DNA of 52,518 nucleotides, taken from the NCBI GenBank assembly GCA_900755895.1, contig CAAEIG010000216.1, positions 1 to 52,518 on the forward strand. The letters run 5' to 3'. A program made the position numbers and the translations under genes. The notes under the pieces are model-generated. The model saw only the letters and a program-made list of their open reading frames with translations, made no database searches and was not told the origin of the DNA. Positions 35,673 through 43,927 of this stretch are shown here, in pieces. This stretch comes from Clostridia bacterium. GTDB taxonomy: Bacteria; Bacillota; Clostridia; Oscillospirales; Acutalibacteraceae. Position 1 is the stretch's first letter, and each line of letters begins with the position of its first letter.

Positions 35673-35701
35673 ATGATAGTACAGATTCTTCCCGCCGTCA
35701 A
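35673..35701 (-). promoter_or_regulatory. hflX promoter
   Basis: TTGACG (35696-35701) and TATCAT (35673-35678) are 17 bases apart on the minus strand, between the phage-like cluster and hflX. Confidence 0.7.
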
Positions 35702-35706
35702 TTCTT

Positions 35707-36192
35707 TCAAGCTTCCACTGTCACTACATAGGTGATGCCGCTTCGGTTCAGAGCATGATAGAGCTGGCTCTCCTCAGCAAAAGCGCTCTCCAACATCGTC
35801 GCAGTCAAGGTATCCGCCGCAATGGTAATCCCTCCGGTGCCATAGGAGGCATCCTCTCCAGAAACCCATTGCTCAAAAAACACATCCCAGCCTCCGTCCG
35901 TGCGGGGAGCCATGGGCGGTTTCCCCTGGGCCAGCACTGTCAGCTTTCTAGGCAAAAAAGGAAGCGTCACATTGACCGAACCTGCCCCATCCCCCGTATA
36001 GGTCAACACCGCTGTCCGCTGGGTGAGAAACTGCTTTTCCTCCGCCGTCACGTGAATCCCATCGTTGACAATGTGACCACCGGCCAACTGTTCCAGCTTT
36101 TGATTGTCCTGCAAAAAGTCCGCCCATTCCGGGCGGTCGGTCTGTTCCCACAGGGAAAGCCCCAAGTTTGTGGAATGATTGGTTGCCGCCAT
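35707..36192 (-). CDS. Phage tail-fibre-like protein
   Basis: A 161-residue protein beginning MAATNHSTNLGLSLWEQTDRPEW, an opening often found in short tail-fibre or tail-spike base proteins next to YmfQ in prophages. The rest holds beta-rich stretches (TLTATMLESAFAEESQLYHAL) and no clear receptor-binding domain; it is short for a fibre. ATG 36192 follows GGAGGG. Last gene of the cluster. Confidence 0.65.
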   Translation of the reverse strand: MAATNHSTNLGLSLWEQTDRPEWADFLQDNQKLEQLAGGHIVNDGIHVTAEEKQFLTQRTAVLTYTGDGAGSVNVTLPFLPRKLTVLAQGKPPMAPRTDGGWDVFFEQWVSGEDASYGTGGITIAADTLTATMLESAFAEESQLYHALNRSGITYVVTVEA

Positions 36193-36196
36193 ATTT

Positions 36197-36784
36197 TTAG
36201 ATTCCCTCCTCAAAACCAGTTTCCAAATTTTCACGAGTGATGCTGTCCAACTCCGACCAGGTCAAACCCAGAGCATCCCACTGGCTAAAACTTCCGGAAT
36301 AGGCGTCCAAGGCCACCCATGTGATGGACTCATCCAAGGTCCAGGTCAAATGGGCGGGCAACAGCTGATCCAGCTCCCGAGTCGCCTCCACTTTGGTCAG
36401 TCCCAACAGCTTTCCCAGCACCACCGTGAGTTCATCCCCATCTTCCAGCAGGAGCCCTCGCACGCCTGCTCCCGGGAGCAGAGCTTGCAGCGCTTTCAAA
36501 TTCACTCCATCCGGCCGCACAGATAAGCGGCTGTATACCATCTCCTGGCACTCCTCCAAAGCCGCTGTGGAAGGCTGCTTTCGGAAAAGCTCCTCCCACA
36601 CAGCCAACCGCTGCCGCCCGGCAGTGATGGCAAACAGATCCGCCAAAAGCGCCTCCAGGCGTTCCTCCACCAAAGCGAATCCCGCACCATAGCCGGAAAG
36701 TTCCCAATCTACCGGAGTGGAACCGGTAAGCTGGTACAATCCCGTATCAGAGAGGATCTTGGCGAGATGTTCCCGGGCCGTCAT
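36197..36784 (-). CDS. Phage tail protein, YmfQ/XkdU-like
   Basis: A 195-residue baseplate-region protein of the YmfQ (DUF2313) type, gpI-like, with MTAREHLAKILSDTGLYQL at the start and DGVNLKALQALLPGAGV in the middle. Its ATG overlaps the baseplate J stop codon by four bases. In PBSX and Mu-like phages this gene follows baseplate J. Confidence 0.78.
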   Translation of the reverse strand: MTAREHLAKILSDTGLYQLTGSTPVDWELSGYGAGFALVEERLEALLADLFAITAGRQRLAVWEELFRKQPSTAALEECQEMVYSRLSVRPDGVNLKALQALLPGAGVRGLLLEDGDELTVVLGKLLGLTKVEATRELDQLLPAHLTWTLDESITWVALDAYSGSFSQWDALGLTWSELDSITRENLETGFEEGI

Positions 36785-37842
36785 GTCAATTCCTCCACCG
36801 TGATGGTGCCGGACCGGATTATGGTGCCGTTTCTCCCGGCAGTGTCCATCAACCCAGCGGGAAGTTCCAACTTCTCCACAGGAGCCGCTGACAAGATTGC
36901 TTTGGTCACGTCCGTCACAAACAGTCCCTCTCCCACTTCCAGAGAATCAAAGAAGCTCTTGACCGACTGAGCAATCTCCTCCTTGGCCCAGTCGAAACTC
37001 ACTTCGTCGGACACCTTCACTTTTATCGTCAGGGACAGGGGGATTTTCTGAGCTGCCTGCACTTTTACTGTCACGCCCACCTCACGCTGACGATCCAGCA
37101 CTTCTTTTACCGCAGTGATCACCTCGCTGGACGGCGCTGCATTCTCTCCCCAGAGATACACCGTCACCGTACCGGCACCGCTGGCCCTTGGCACCGCCTG
37201 CACCATGGTGACTCCCTCCTGCTGCAAAGCAATCTGCTTGTAGTAGTCGGCGTTTGTTCCGTTTGCACTAAGGGCATACCCCTCCAACACCCGTTTACGG
37301 TACTCCTCGTCGGACTCTTGGTCAGCACCCCCGGTGATCGCGGACTCGTTGGAGGCATAATTGATTCCGGTGGGCACGCTGATCAAGGTGGTCACATAAC
37401 CGGCGGCTGCATTGCCGGAGGCTCCTGCCACTACTGCCTGAACCGGCGCCTCCACAGTGAGCTCACCGGAAACCAACACCACCTCCTCCACGGTCTCATA
37501 CTCCACCACCGGTTCCCCGGAGGTAGCGCAAATCGTCCCCTTAGGAATCACTAAATCAAAAGAAAGAGGCAGGTACCTAGAAAAGGAAACCACTCCCGTA
37601 GCCTTAGTGGCGGGCTTGCGAAGAATCCCCCGCTGAGCGCCGTGGAGATCCAGTTGTGTGCCGGTAGCCGTCTGGGGAAATGCCTGACGTTCCAGCCAGT
37701 CCAAAGAGGCACCCAGACGATGCAGCTCTCCGGCTAACACACGCATCCGCAGACCCACTTCCGAAACATCCGCTATCTTACAGTTGCTCTGTTGTTCGTA
37801 CTCCTCCTCCATCCGTTGGAGGATCTCCTCATAACTCTCCAT
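36781..37842 (-). CDS. Baseplate J/gp47-like protein
   Basis: A 353-residue baseplate wedge protein. The family core is visible in VPKGTICATSG-type text (VIPKGTICATSGEPVVEYE), TITGGADQESDEEYRKRVLE and the C-terminal VKVSDEVSFDWAKEEIAQSV. XkdT equivalent. Starts inside the preceding gene by 14 bases. Confidence 0.9.
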   Translation of the reverse strand: MESYEEILQRMEEEYEQQSNCKIADVSEVGLRMRVLAGELHRLGASLDWLERQAFPQTATGTQLDLHGAQRGILRKPATKATGVVSFSRYLPLSFDLVIPKGTICATSGEPVVEYETVEEVVLVSGELTVEAPVQAVVAGASGNAAAGYVTTLISVPTGINYASNESAITGGADQESDEEYRKRVLEGYALSANGTNADYYKQIALQQEGVTMVQAVPRASGAGTVTVYLWGENAAPSSEVITAVKEVLDRQREVGVTVKVQAAQKIPLSLTIKVKVSDEVSFDWAKEEIAQSVKSFFDSLEVGEGLFVTDVTKAILSAAPVEKLELPAGLMDTAGRNGTIIRSGTITVEELT

Positions 37843-38188
37843 CCGTCTTCTCCTTCCCGGGAACTGTCACATTCCCCGCTCCCAAAGGTGTCTCCACTGC
37901 AAAGCGCCACATCCCAGCATCCGAATCATAGGATACCTCTGTCACCCGATAACCCGGGAACCTCATGAGAGCCTCCTCCGCCAAGGCCCATGCCCGCTGA
38001 GCACTGTTCTCCTCATTGGGGTCCAATTGGCTGAGCCCACTGCCCAAATCAGGCTCATAAGGCAGACTGCCCCGAGGCAGATACAATGCCATGGCGGCAT
38101 TTTGCAGAGCTTCTTCCAAACCGTCCACCTGGCTGGGAAGCCCATCCGAGCCCAGGGGCACTCCACCTGGCGTCCATTTAAAATCCAT
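37829..38188 (-). CDS. Baseplate protein, XkdS/gpW-like
   Basis: A 119-residue protein with the gp25/W-like profile: GLEEALQNAAMALYLPRGSL near residue 25 and YEPDLGSGLSQL. In PBSX the equivalent, XkdS, lies just before the J protein, as here. Confidence 0.75.
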   Translation of the reverse strand: MDFKWTPGGVPLGSDGLPSQVDGLEEALQNAAMALYLPRGSLPYEPDLGSGLSQLDPNEENSAQRAWALAEEALMRFPGYRVTEVSYDSDAGMWRFAVETPLGAGNVTVPGKEKTDGEL

Positions 38189-38203
38189 AGCACTATCGCC
38201 CCT

Positions 38204-38536
38204 TTACTCTGTTTTCGCCGGAAAACTTTGTCCGTTGATCACCACTTCTCCCGAATTTTTCAGCAGAATCTCCGCTCCACCGGAAGAATACAATCTCACC
38301 TCTCCCTGAGAAAGCTGGCTGTCCGGCACGGCGGCAATCCCTGCGCATACACCATCCAGCATCACCGCCCGCTGGCCGTCCTCAGCGGCGCTGACGTAGC
38401 CATAGGGAAACAACAGCTCCGGGGATGTGTATTCACTGTCCCCCTGCACTTTCATGCCATTTCCCTCATCGCTCACCTTTCCTCGGTGCAGCTTTGTTCC
38501 CACGGATTGCCGTCCCTGTTTTGTCAGCCACATCAC
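38204..38536 (-). CDS. Small baseplate-region protein, XkdR-like position
   Basis: A 110-residue protein rich in glycine and beta-type sequence (PELLFPYGYVSAAEDG, SGGAEILLKNSGEVVINGQ). It begins with GTG overlapping the hub gene stop as GTGA; ATG one codon later is also possible. Position and the repeating C-terminal strand fit XkdR or gpV-like spike proteins, but homology is not certain. Confidence 0.6.
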   Translation of the reverse strand: MMWLTKQGRQSVGTKLHRGKVSDEGNGMKVQGDSEYTSPELLFPYGYVSAAEDGQRAVMLDGVCAGIAAVPDSQLSQGEVRLYSSGGAEILLKNSGEVVINGQSFPAKTE

Positions 38537-39426
38537 GCAATGCCCCCTTCCAGTACCAGCTTTGTCCGTTCTCCCCGGCTGTCCCGCGTATAACGGGCGG
38601 ACCGCACCGGACAGTCTTCAAAGGTGCCAAATCCCTGGGTCTCCACCGTAGCTCTGGCTCCCCGTACAGGCCAGTAGGCTCCCATTGCCTCCACGGTCAA
38701 CAGCCGACTTTCCCGCTCTCCTTGCCTGAGTAGTTCCCGTGGATCCTGGCCGTCTTCTGTGCTTAAAAAGCGCTGGCGGATCACACCCGGTGCTGCTGCG
38801 CTTCGATAGGGCGTGTCATAGCTTCCCCGGAAGCTCTGCTTCCAGACCGTACTGAGTTGGTTACAGGGCATTCGCGACAACTCCACAGAGATCACAGAAT
38901 CTATCTTCATAGATGTCTCTGCCAGATTGTCGCAGTGGAGAACTCCATCGCCCCCCACCCAAGGCTCCGTGCCCAGGTAATCCTGGCAAAAGCCGGACAA
39001 CAATTCCCAACAGCTTGCACCCTTTCCCACGGTGAGCTCCCCTGTTTTGGAGGTCATGTCCCCGGTGATCTCCGAAAATCCCAGCGGCTTCAAATAGCGT
39101 TCCCACAGCAGCCCCAATGAGGGACTGCGCAGCACGGCAGGTCTTGCCTCATTATCCAACAGGCGTGCCTCCCAACTGCGGCAAACCAGTTCCACCCGGA
39201 AGCCCTCGCCGGAAAGAGTGGTGTTTTGCTCATCTACGATGCCGCCAAACACCAGCCTCCCCTGATGAAAGATCCGCACCACTGCCAAATCGTCCCACAG
39301 CCTTTCCGCCGGAAATACCGCCGTCAGCTGATCGGCAGGGGCGTCACTGTCATAGAGCAGTTGAGCCTCCAGTGGTTCCCCCAACAGCATCTCCGTGCCG
39401 TCGGTCAGCTCTCCCCAAAACGTCAT
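38533..39426 (-). CDS. Tail hub protein, XkdQ/gpD-like
   Basis: A 297-residue hub-type protein. It has LYDSDAPADQLTAVFPAE near the start, FGGIVDEQNTTLSGEG at about residue 60, and GELTVGKGASCWELLSGFC at about 130, typical of late-control D and XkdQ proteins. Its ATG overlaps the LysM gene stop codon. Confidence 0.82.
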   Translation of the reverse strand: MTFWGELTDGTEMLLGEPLEAQLLYDSDAPADQLTAVFPAERLWDDLAVVRIFHQGRLVFGGIVDEQNTTLSGEGFRVELVCRSWEARLLDNEARPAVLRSPSLGLLWERYLKPLGFSEITGDMTSKTGELTVGKGASCWELLSGFCQDYLGTEPWVGGDGVLHCDNLAETSMKIDSVISVELSRMPCNQLSTVWKQSFRGSYDTPYRSAAAPGVIRQRFLSTEDGQDPRELLRQGERESRLLTVEAMGAYWPVRGARATVETQGFGTFEDCPVRSARYTRDSRGERTKLVLEGGIA

Positions 39427-39938
39427 GGAATCACCACCCTTTCACCTTCCTGCAACTCACAAATATCCCGAATTCCCGGATTCGCCTCCACCAGCGCCTC
39501 AATAGAGATCCCCCAGCGGTTGGCATAGCCCCAAAGGCTCTCACCAGCTTTCGCAAAGCGAGTGCCGGATCCCAAATACGCCTCCTTGGAATCCCACTCT
39601 ACAAAGGAAAAAGAATAGCGAATCAAATCCTTGCCCTGGGTACCGATCAGCTCCAGGCTGTCCATCAGTGCCCAAAAAGGAGCCATTCCCGGCAGCTGCA
39701 GCAGTCCGGGACCCGGTAGGGCAAACACCTCCTGCAAACCCTGCCATAAGGCCAGAGAACTCTCCCCGGAGAAATACCCTTCTCCGGTCACCGTCCTGCG
39801 GCGGCGGCCCAGTTCTTCCGACCGACTCACTCCATAGGGAATGTCCGTACTCTGCACATTCCGGGTATTGGACACTGTCAAGGACACGGGATTGTCCCGC
39901 CAAGTGAAATCCCGAAAGCGCATACCCATCAAATTCAT
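39423..39938 (-). CDS. LysM-domain phage tail protein, XkdP-like
   Basis: A 171-residue protein with an N-terminal tail-type domain (FRDFTWRDNPVSLTVSNTRN) and a C-terminal LysM from about residue 125 (AGESLWGYANRWGISIEALV). In PBSX this gene directly follows the tape measure; here no tape measure exists. ATG 39938 has GAGGGG eight bases upstream. Confidence 0.85.
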   Translation of the reverse strand: MNLMGMRFRDFTWRDNPVSLTVSNTRNVQSTDIPYGVSRSEELGRRRRTVTGEGYFSGESSLALWQGLQEVFALPGPGLLQLPGMAPFWALMDSLELIGTQGKDLIRYSFSFVEWDSKEAYLGSGTRFAKAGESLWGYANRWGISIEALVEANPGIRDICELQEGERVVIP

Positions 39939-39950
39939 GGCCACACCCCC

Positions 39951-40046
39951 TCAAAACGGCGCGGGGTAACGCCTGCTGTCCCGCTCCACCTGACGGGAGA
40001 CCTCCTCCGCTCGGTCCCGCTCTGTGGACGGTTGTTCCTGCTTCAT
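39951..40046 (-). CDS. 31-aa ORF at the missing tail-tube position
   Basis: A very small gene with a strong AAGGAGGGG site before ATG 40046, ending TGA at 39951. The product is highly charged: MKQEQPSTERDRAEEVSRQ, then VERDSRRYPAPF. Its ATG overlaps the preceding stop codon as ATGA, so it is part of the coupled chain. It occupies the place where sheath, tube, chaperone and tape measure genes normally lie. I do not recognise it. Confidence 0.6.
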   Translation of the reverse strand: MKQEQPSTERDRAEEVSRQVERDSRRYPAPF

Positions 40047-40705
40047 GCTGTCCCCTCCTTTTCCTCACAGCCGGACGCCAGAAACACTGCCTTTCTTCCG
40101 GCAAAATTCAACTCTTTCCATCGGCATCCCGTGTAGATCCTGTCCCCAACTTCCGCGGTGAAGACCGCCAGCAGCTCCAACCCACCGGCGTCAATACCGG
40201 ACAGCTCCACTTGATATTGGGTCTCCTGATTTCTCACCGCAAAGGGCAGCTCCTCCCCGATTGCGGTCAATTCCGTTCCGGAGACGGAAACCGACAGAGA
40301 AACGCCGGACGCCTGATATGTTTTTCCACCCACAATCACCGGCACGCCTTCAATTCCCACGCTCTCCCCGCCACCAAACACCAGACGCAGAACAAGACAG
40401 GGCAGCCTGGTCAAACTGTCCTCACGTTCCTCCTCCCGGCGGATCTCCTCACATCCAGGACAGTGCTGCCGAACCAGGGTTTCCATAGAATTGGCAGTAT
40501 TCTCCCGTTGAGAGGGCTCCGGAGCAAAAATCGTAAACCCCAATACCACCTCAACCTGATCCCCGGACACCACACGAGAAAGGGTTTCTCCACTGACCAC
40601 AGGACCTTCCAGCAGTCGGGAGCCCCATCCCCAGCGCTGGCGAAAATCCACCTGAGGCAGATGTTCCTCAAAAAGCTGTGTCAGTTCCTCCAACAGATCA
40701 GGCAT
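40043..40705 (-). CDS. Phage-cluster protein, 220 aa, tail-terminator-like region
   Basis: Starts MPDLLEELTQLFEEHLPQVDF with AAAGGTGG upstream of ATG 40705; the frame extends to 40888 inside the previous gene. The N-terminal 115 residues (VVSGDQVEVVLGFTIFAPE, SMETLVRQH) could be a tail-completion or joining domain. The C-terminal 105 (GGKTYQASGVSLSVSVSG, TQYQVELSGID) is beta-rich. This may be a two-domain fusion. Function is inferred only from position. Confidence 0.55.
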   Translation of the reverse strand: MPDLLEELTQLFEEHLPQVDFRQRWGWGSRLLEGPVVSGETLSRVVSGDQVEVVLGFTIFAPEPSQRENTANSMETLVRQHCPGCEEIRREEEREDSLTRLPCLVLRLVFGGGESVGIEGVPVIVGGKTYQASGVSLSVSVSGTELTAIGEELPFAVRNQETQYQVELSGIDAGGLELLAVFTAEVGDRIYTGCRWKELNFAGRKAVFLASGCEEKEGTA

Positions 40706-41027
40706 TTTCTTCCCACCTTTCCAATACGGCGCTCTCAAAGAGCCGCTGTCCTCCCAGAGCAATCTCTTGAGCCCGCAGCACACGATAGGATGTGTCACCT
40801 TGGGTGAGACGAGCACCTTTTGCCTCCAGCAGCTCCGGGAAGCTTCCCACAAACCGGTACAAGGGACTGGGCAATCGTCCCAGCGCATGGGAGCGTTCTC
40901 CCCAAAGGTCCTGCTGTCCCTCGCCCCAGGGCATCACCGCGCCAAACCCCGTCACCTGAGTGCCGTCGCCCTTGGTGAGCAACGCCTTTCCCACCCGGCG
41001 AAACCAGGCATCACTGCGCAGAGACAT
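40698..41027 (-). CDS. Phage-cluster protein, 109 aa, XkdI/J-like position
   Basis: A basic 109-residue protein (MSLRSDAWFRRVGKALLTKG, then FVGSFPELLEAKGARLTQGD). It overlaps its upstream neighbour by 17 bases and the next gene by eight. A head-closure or neck protein is likely from position; I do not recognise the family. Confidence 0.55.
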   Translation of the reverse strand: MSLRSDAWFRRVGKALLTKGDGTQVTGFGAVMPWGEGQQDLWGERSHALGRLPSPLYRFVGSFPELLEAKGARLTQGDTSYRVLRAQEIALGGQRLFESAVLERWEENA

Positions 41028-41424
41028 GCTCCTCCTCCTTTCTCACTGTGCCAAAAAAGAAATCCTCCTCACACAGCACCGAAGAGACCATCCTCCGCTT
41101 TTCCGTCACCAGTTCTGCGGCTTTTCGGCTGCCCTCCCCCTGAGTCAAATGCAAATCCCCGGCAGTGAGGCTCTGGGGAGCCAACGCCTCATCTGTAAGC
41201 AGCAGCTGATAAAAGGCCTCCGCTGCCGCCAGCTGAGCAAGGGACTCCGTCCACAGAGCCAACTGCTCTTCCATCAAATCTGGTCGAACCAGATTTTCCA
41301 CCTGACGGGCACACTGGGCGCACAGTGCCGCACAGAGCGCCTCTCTTTGGGAGCCTTCCGGCTCCACCGACTCTCCGGAAAACTGTGTAAATGCGGTGTA
41401 TACCGCCGTTATTTCTAACGTCAT
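41011..41424 (-). CDS. Phage-cluster protein, 137 aa, head-tail connector-like
   Basis: A mostly helical, acidic 137-residue protein (LCAQCARQVENLVRPDLMEE, QLAAAEAFYQLLLTDEALA) with AAAAGGAGG before its ATG. It is the first gene after the capsid gene, where XkdH or gp6-type connectors lie. A terminator separates it from the capsid gene, so it may have its own promoter, which I could not define. Confidence 0.55.
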   Translation of the reverse strand: MTLEITAVYTAFTQFSGESVEPEGSQREALCAALCAQCARQVENLVRPDLMEEQLALWTESLAQLAAAEAFYQLLLTDEALAPQSLTAGDLHLTQGEGSRKAAELVTEKRRMVSSVLCEEDFFFGTVRKEEEHVSAQ

Positions 41425-41547
41425 TGTAGCCTCCTTTTCCTGGTCAAAGGATCCATGGAAATACGCATCACAACCTTCTGGATACTCTCCAATTTGAGAA
41501 AAGATAACCCACCTCCCACACCCACTCTTTCCCCAACCAAGTTATCG

Positions 41548-41580
41548 AAAACCCTCTCCCATCAAGCTGGAGAGAGTTTT
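41548..41580 (-). terminator. Terminator between capsid gene and baseplate half of the cluster
   Basis: A 12-base stem AAAACTCTCTCC (one G-U pair) with a 9-base loop, followed by TTTT on the minus strand. It lies 10 bases after the capsid stop codon. The 41425-41547 remainder of this gap holds nothing recognisable. Confidence 0.85.
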
Positions 41581-41589
41581 ATAAGTTTC

Positions 41590-42594
41590 TTAGCCCGTGT
41601 AGCTGACGCCCTGGGCCGCGCCGGAAAACACGCGAGCAAAGCCCGCGATGGCGCTGACAGAGAGCTTGTCCAACTGACGGTCAATGAGCTTGTCGCTGTC
41701 GATGAGCACATCCCCAGCCTGGACCATCTCCAAGGCACAGTTCTTGTCCAGCGCGATGATCTTGCCAGCCTCCATACCAGGAATATGAACCAGAGTGGCA
41801 CCCAGGGGAGTGCACAGCTTTCCGGTGCCCTGGAAGTTCAGGCCAGCCTGAGCGTCCTTAAACTCAGTGATCTGCAACAGCTTCTGGATGCCGTCCGTAC
41901 CGGCCGCAATCACATTCAGCTGGAAGGGAGCCAAACTGCCCCACAGTGCCAGGAAATCCGCGTAGGACAGGGACTCGCTGGTTGCAAACGCAATGCCCTC
42001 TTTGACGCCGTCACCGTTGATCAGAGTGTCCACAGCATCGCTCATCTGGGCAGCGGCAATGCCCGCACCAATCTGGCCCAAAGTGACGGTGAGCAGTTCC
42101 AGTCTCTGGCCCCGCAGAGCCTCATAGGAGCTGGAGAGCACTCTGCCCCGCTTGTGCATCTTCACCAGACCGGGGCTGGTGCGCAGAGTAGCCTGGGGAA
42201 GCTGAGCGCCTTCCGCGCTGATGCTGGATTCCCAGTCGCCGCCCTCGGGATCAATGGTGCGATAGTCCAGCCCATCAATCACCGTGACAGCGGCAGCCAG
42301 ATCCGCAGCCTTGCCGCCCCGCTCCATGCCCTGACGCACAGCGCGAGCCACATACTCAGGGAACAGAGCAGCACTGCCGGAAGCAGAGAAGAACTGCTCC
42401 ACGGGGCTGGCCCCGGAACCGCTGACCTTGATGTCATAACGCTTCAGCTGCCGCTGAAAGGCGTCCAGGCCCTCCAGGGGAGTGCCGCGGTAGTTCTCCG
42501 AGCTGTCCAGTTCCTCCAGCACCTGAGTAAAGCTCTTGCCGGGGACGTGGTACATCCCCTTTTCCAGTGTAATATTTTCAAAACCTGCCATCAT
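41590..42594 (-). CDS. Major capsid protein
   Basis: A 334-residue phage major head protein. Visible features are PVEQFFSASGSAALFPEYVA (near 75), then DYRTIDPEGGDW, and a long HK97-like helix region AGIAAAQMSDAVDTLINGDG near 190. XkdG-like. ATG 42594 follows AAAGGAG. It is preceded by a decoration-like gene, as is usual in capsid modules. Confidence 0.85.
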   Translation of the reverse strand: MMAGFENITLEKGMYHVPGKSFTQVLEELDSSENYRGTPLEGLDAFQRQLKRYDIKVSGSGASPVEQFFSASGSAALFPEYVARAVRQGMERGGKAADLAAAVTVIDGLDYRTIDPEGGDWESSISAEGAQLPQATLRTSPGLVKMHKRGRVLSSSYEALRGQRLELLTVTLGQIGAGIAAAQMSDAVDTLINGDGVKEGIAFATSESLSYADFLALWGSLAPFQLNVIAAGTDGIQKLLQITEFKDAQAGLNFQGTGKLCTPLGATLVHIPGMEAGKIIALDKNCALEMVQAGDVLIDSDKLIDRQLDKLSVSAIAGFARVFSGAAQGVSYTG

Positions 42595-42608
42595 TACCCG
42601 CTCCTTTC

Positions 42609-42962
42609 TCAGCAAAAGATAACGCCGCAAACGCCGGCATCCGTGTCAACATCCACCACAAGACCTCCGCGGCCAGTGGTGCCCGCAGCCAACTTGCCCT
42701 CTGTGTCCAGAGCAAGCTGGGCATATCCCACAGCCATGTCGCTGTCACAGGGCATACGCAGATAGCCTGCCACCTGCACAGCCGCCATGCCGTCTTCCAC
42801 CCGCAGCACCAAGCCCACAGGGGTAGTGCTTACCGGGCAAGCCTTGACCTTACCGTTAGCAGACATTGCCGCAATGGTACCTGCAACCACAGCCGGGTTG
42901 CTTGCGGTGTCCACCTCCAGTGTGATCACCTGTTCTGCCACGCCTTCATAGGAAAGTTTCAT
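42609..42962 (-). CDS. Capsid decoration-like protein
   Basis: A 117-residue beta-rich protein (AVVAGTIAAMSANGKVKACP, then GLVLRVEDGMAAVQVAGYLR) resembling DUF2190/head-decoration trimers. Starts ATG with AAAGGAG. It sits directly before the capsid gene. Confidence 0.75.
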   Translation of the reverse strand: MKLSYEGVAEQVITLEVDTASNPAVVAGTIAAMSANGKVKACPVSTTPVGLVLRVEDGMAAVQVAGYLRMPCDSDMAVGYAQLALDTEGKLAAGTTGRGGLVVDVDTDAGVCGVIFC

Positions 42963-42985
42963 GATTCAAGCTCCTTTCTTTGTTG

Positions 42986-43927
42986 TCAAATGCGGAATTC
43001 CCCGTTGTCCCCGGACTGCACCGGATGCTCCGGCGCCAGCTGGGGCTTTAAAGGATACCGCTCTTCTGCCATCTTCTGGTAGGTCTGGGCCATCTGGAAC
43101 AATTCTCCCACAGCAAGACCCTTTACTACAGCTTCCATCACAGCCCTGGGCAGGTCCGGCTGAAGAATCGCACTGTATTTCAGCACATCCCCTTGCAGCT
43201 TTTCCCGGTAGGAGCGACCCCACTGGGCCTGTTCCTTCCACTCTTTCACCAGCGCCAAAAGTTCCTTGGCCTGAGAGCCAGTCAACCGCAGACCTTCCTC
43301 GCCAGCGGCCTCCAACGATTTTTCATAGTCCATAGGCAATCCTCCTTCGAAATGCTTTACCACACCGGCAGCTCTTTGAGCAGGCACCGCCACAAAGGAA
43401 CACTCATAAGCGTCCTGAGGATCCAACAGCACTCTGTGGCAGCGCGTTCCGTCATAAACGCGCCCCTTGACATGGGCACAGTTCTCCTTACCGCAGATGG
43501 AGCACACCGAGCGTCCCATGCTGCATCCCACGCTGACCTCCTTCAAAATGCCGCTCTCAATCAGCTCGATGACCTCTTGATTCTTTTCCGTGCGGGGCAA
43601 ATAGGCTCTTGCGGTGAGCTTGGTGTAGGGCTCCCCCGCCTGAGTCACTTTGCCAGGCTCCTGTTCCAGACCTGTGTCATAGATCCGAGCTGTCTGGCTG
43701 GCGCTTGTCCGCTGGTGGTCAAACAGGCAGGTTTTCCCGGGAAACATATCCCGCAGCGCTTCCAGGGCCCCCAGAGAAAACCGCTCAAAATCTCGGTCCA
43801 CCTCGTTGTCGCACAACACCAGAGAAAATGCGTACACCTCCTCCGGGCTGTACTGCCGCCGTGTGTAGCGGTTGATCTTCTCCATGTCCGGAGCAGTCAG
43901 ACCTTTTTGAACCAATCCATCCTTCAC
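42986..43927 (-). CDS. Prohead protease/scaffold, XkdF-like
   Basis: A 313-residue protein with a protease-like N-terminal half (CLFDHQRTSASQTARIYDTG with the probable catalytic His, then LKEVSVGCSMG and ECSFVAVPAQRAAG) and a helical C-terminal scaffold-like half. A CSICGKENCAHVKG stretch could bind zinc. GTG start at 43927 overlaps the portal stop codon; GAGGAGG precedes it. Confidence 0.82.
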   Translation of the reverse strand: MKDGLVQKGLTAPDMEKINRYTRRQYSPEEVYAFSLVLCDNEVDRDFERFSLGALEALRDMFPGKTCLFDHQRTSASQTARIYDTGLEQEPGKVTQAGEPYTKLTARAYLPRTEKNQEVIELIESGILKEVSVGCSMGRSVCSICGKENCAHVKGRVYDGTRCHRVLLDPQDAYECSFVAVPAQRAAGVVKHFEGGLPMDYEKSLEAAGEEGLRLTGSQAKELLALVKEWKEQAQWGRSYREKLQGDVLKYSAILQPDLPRAVMEAVVKGLAVGELFQMAQTYQKMAEERYPLKPQLAPEHPVQSGDNGEFRI

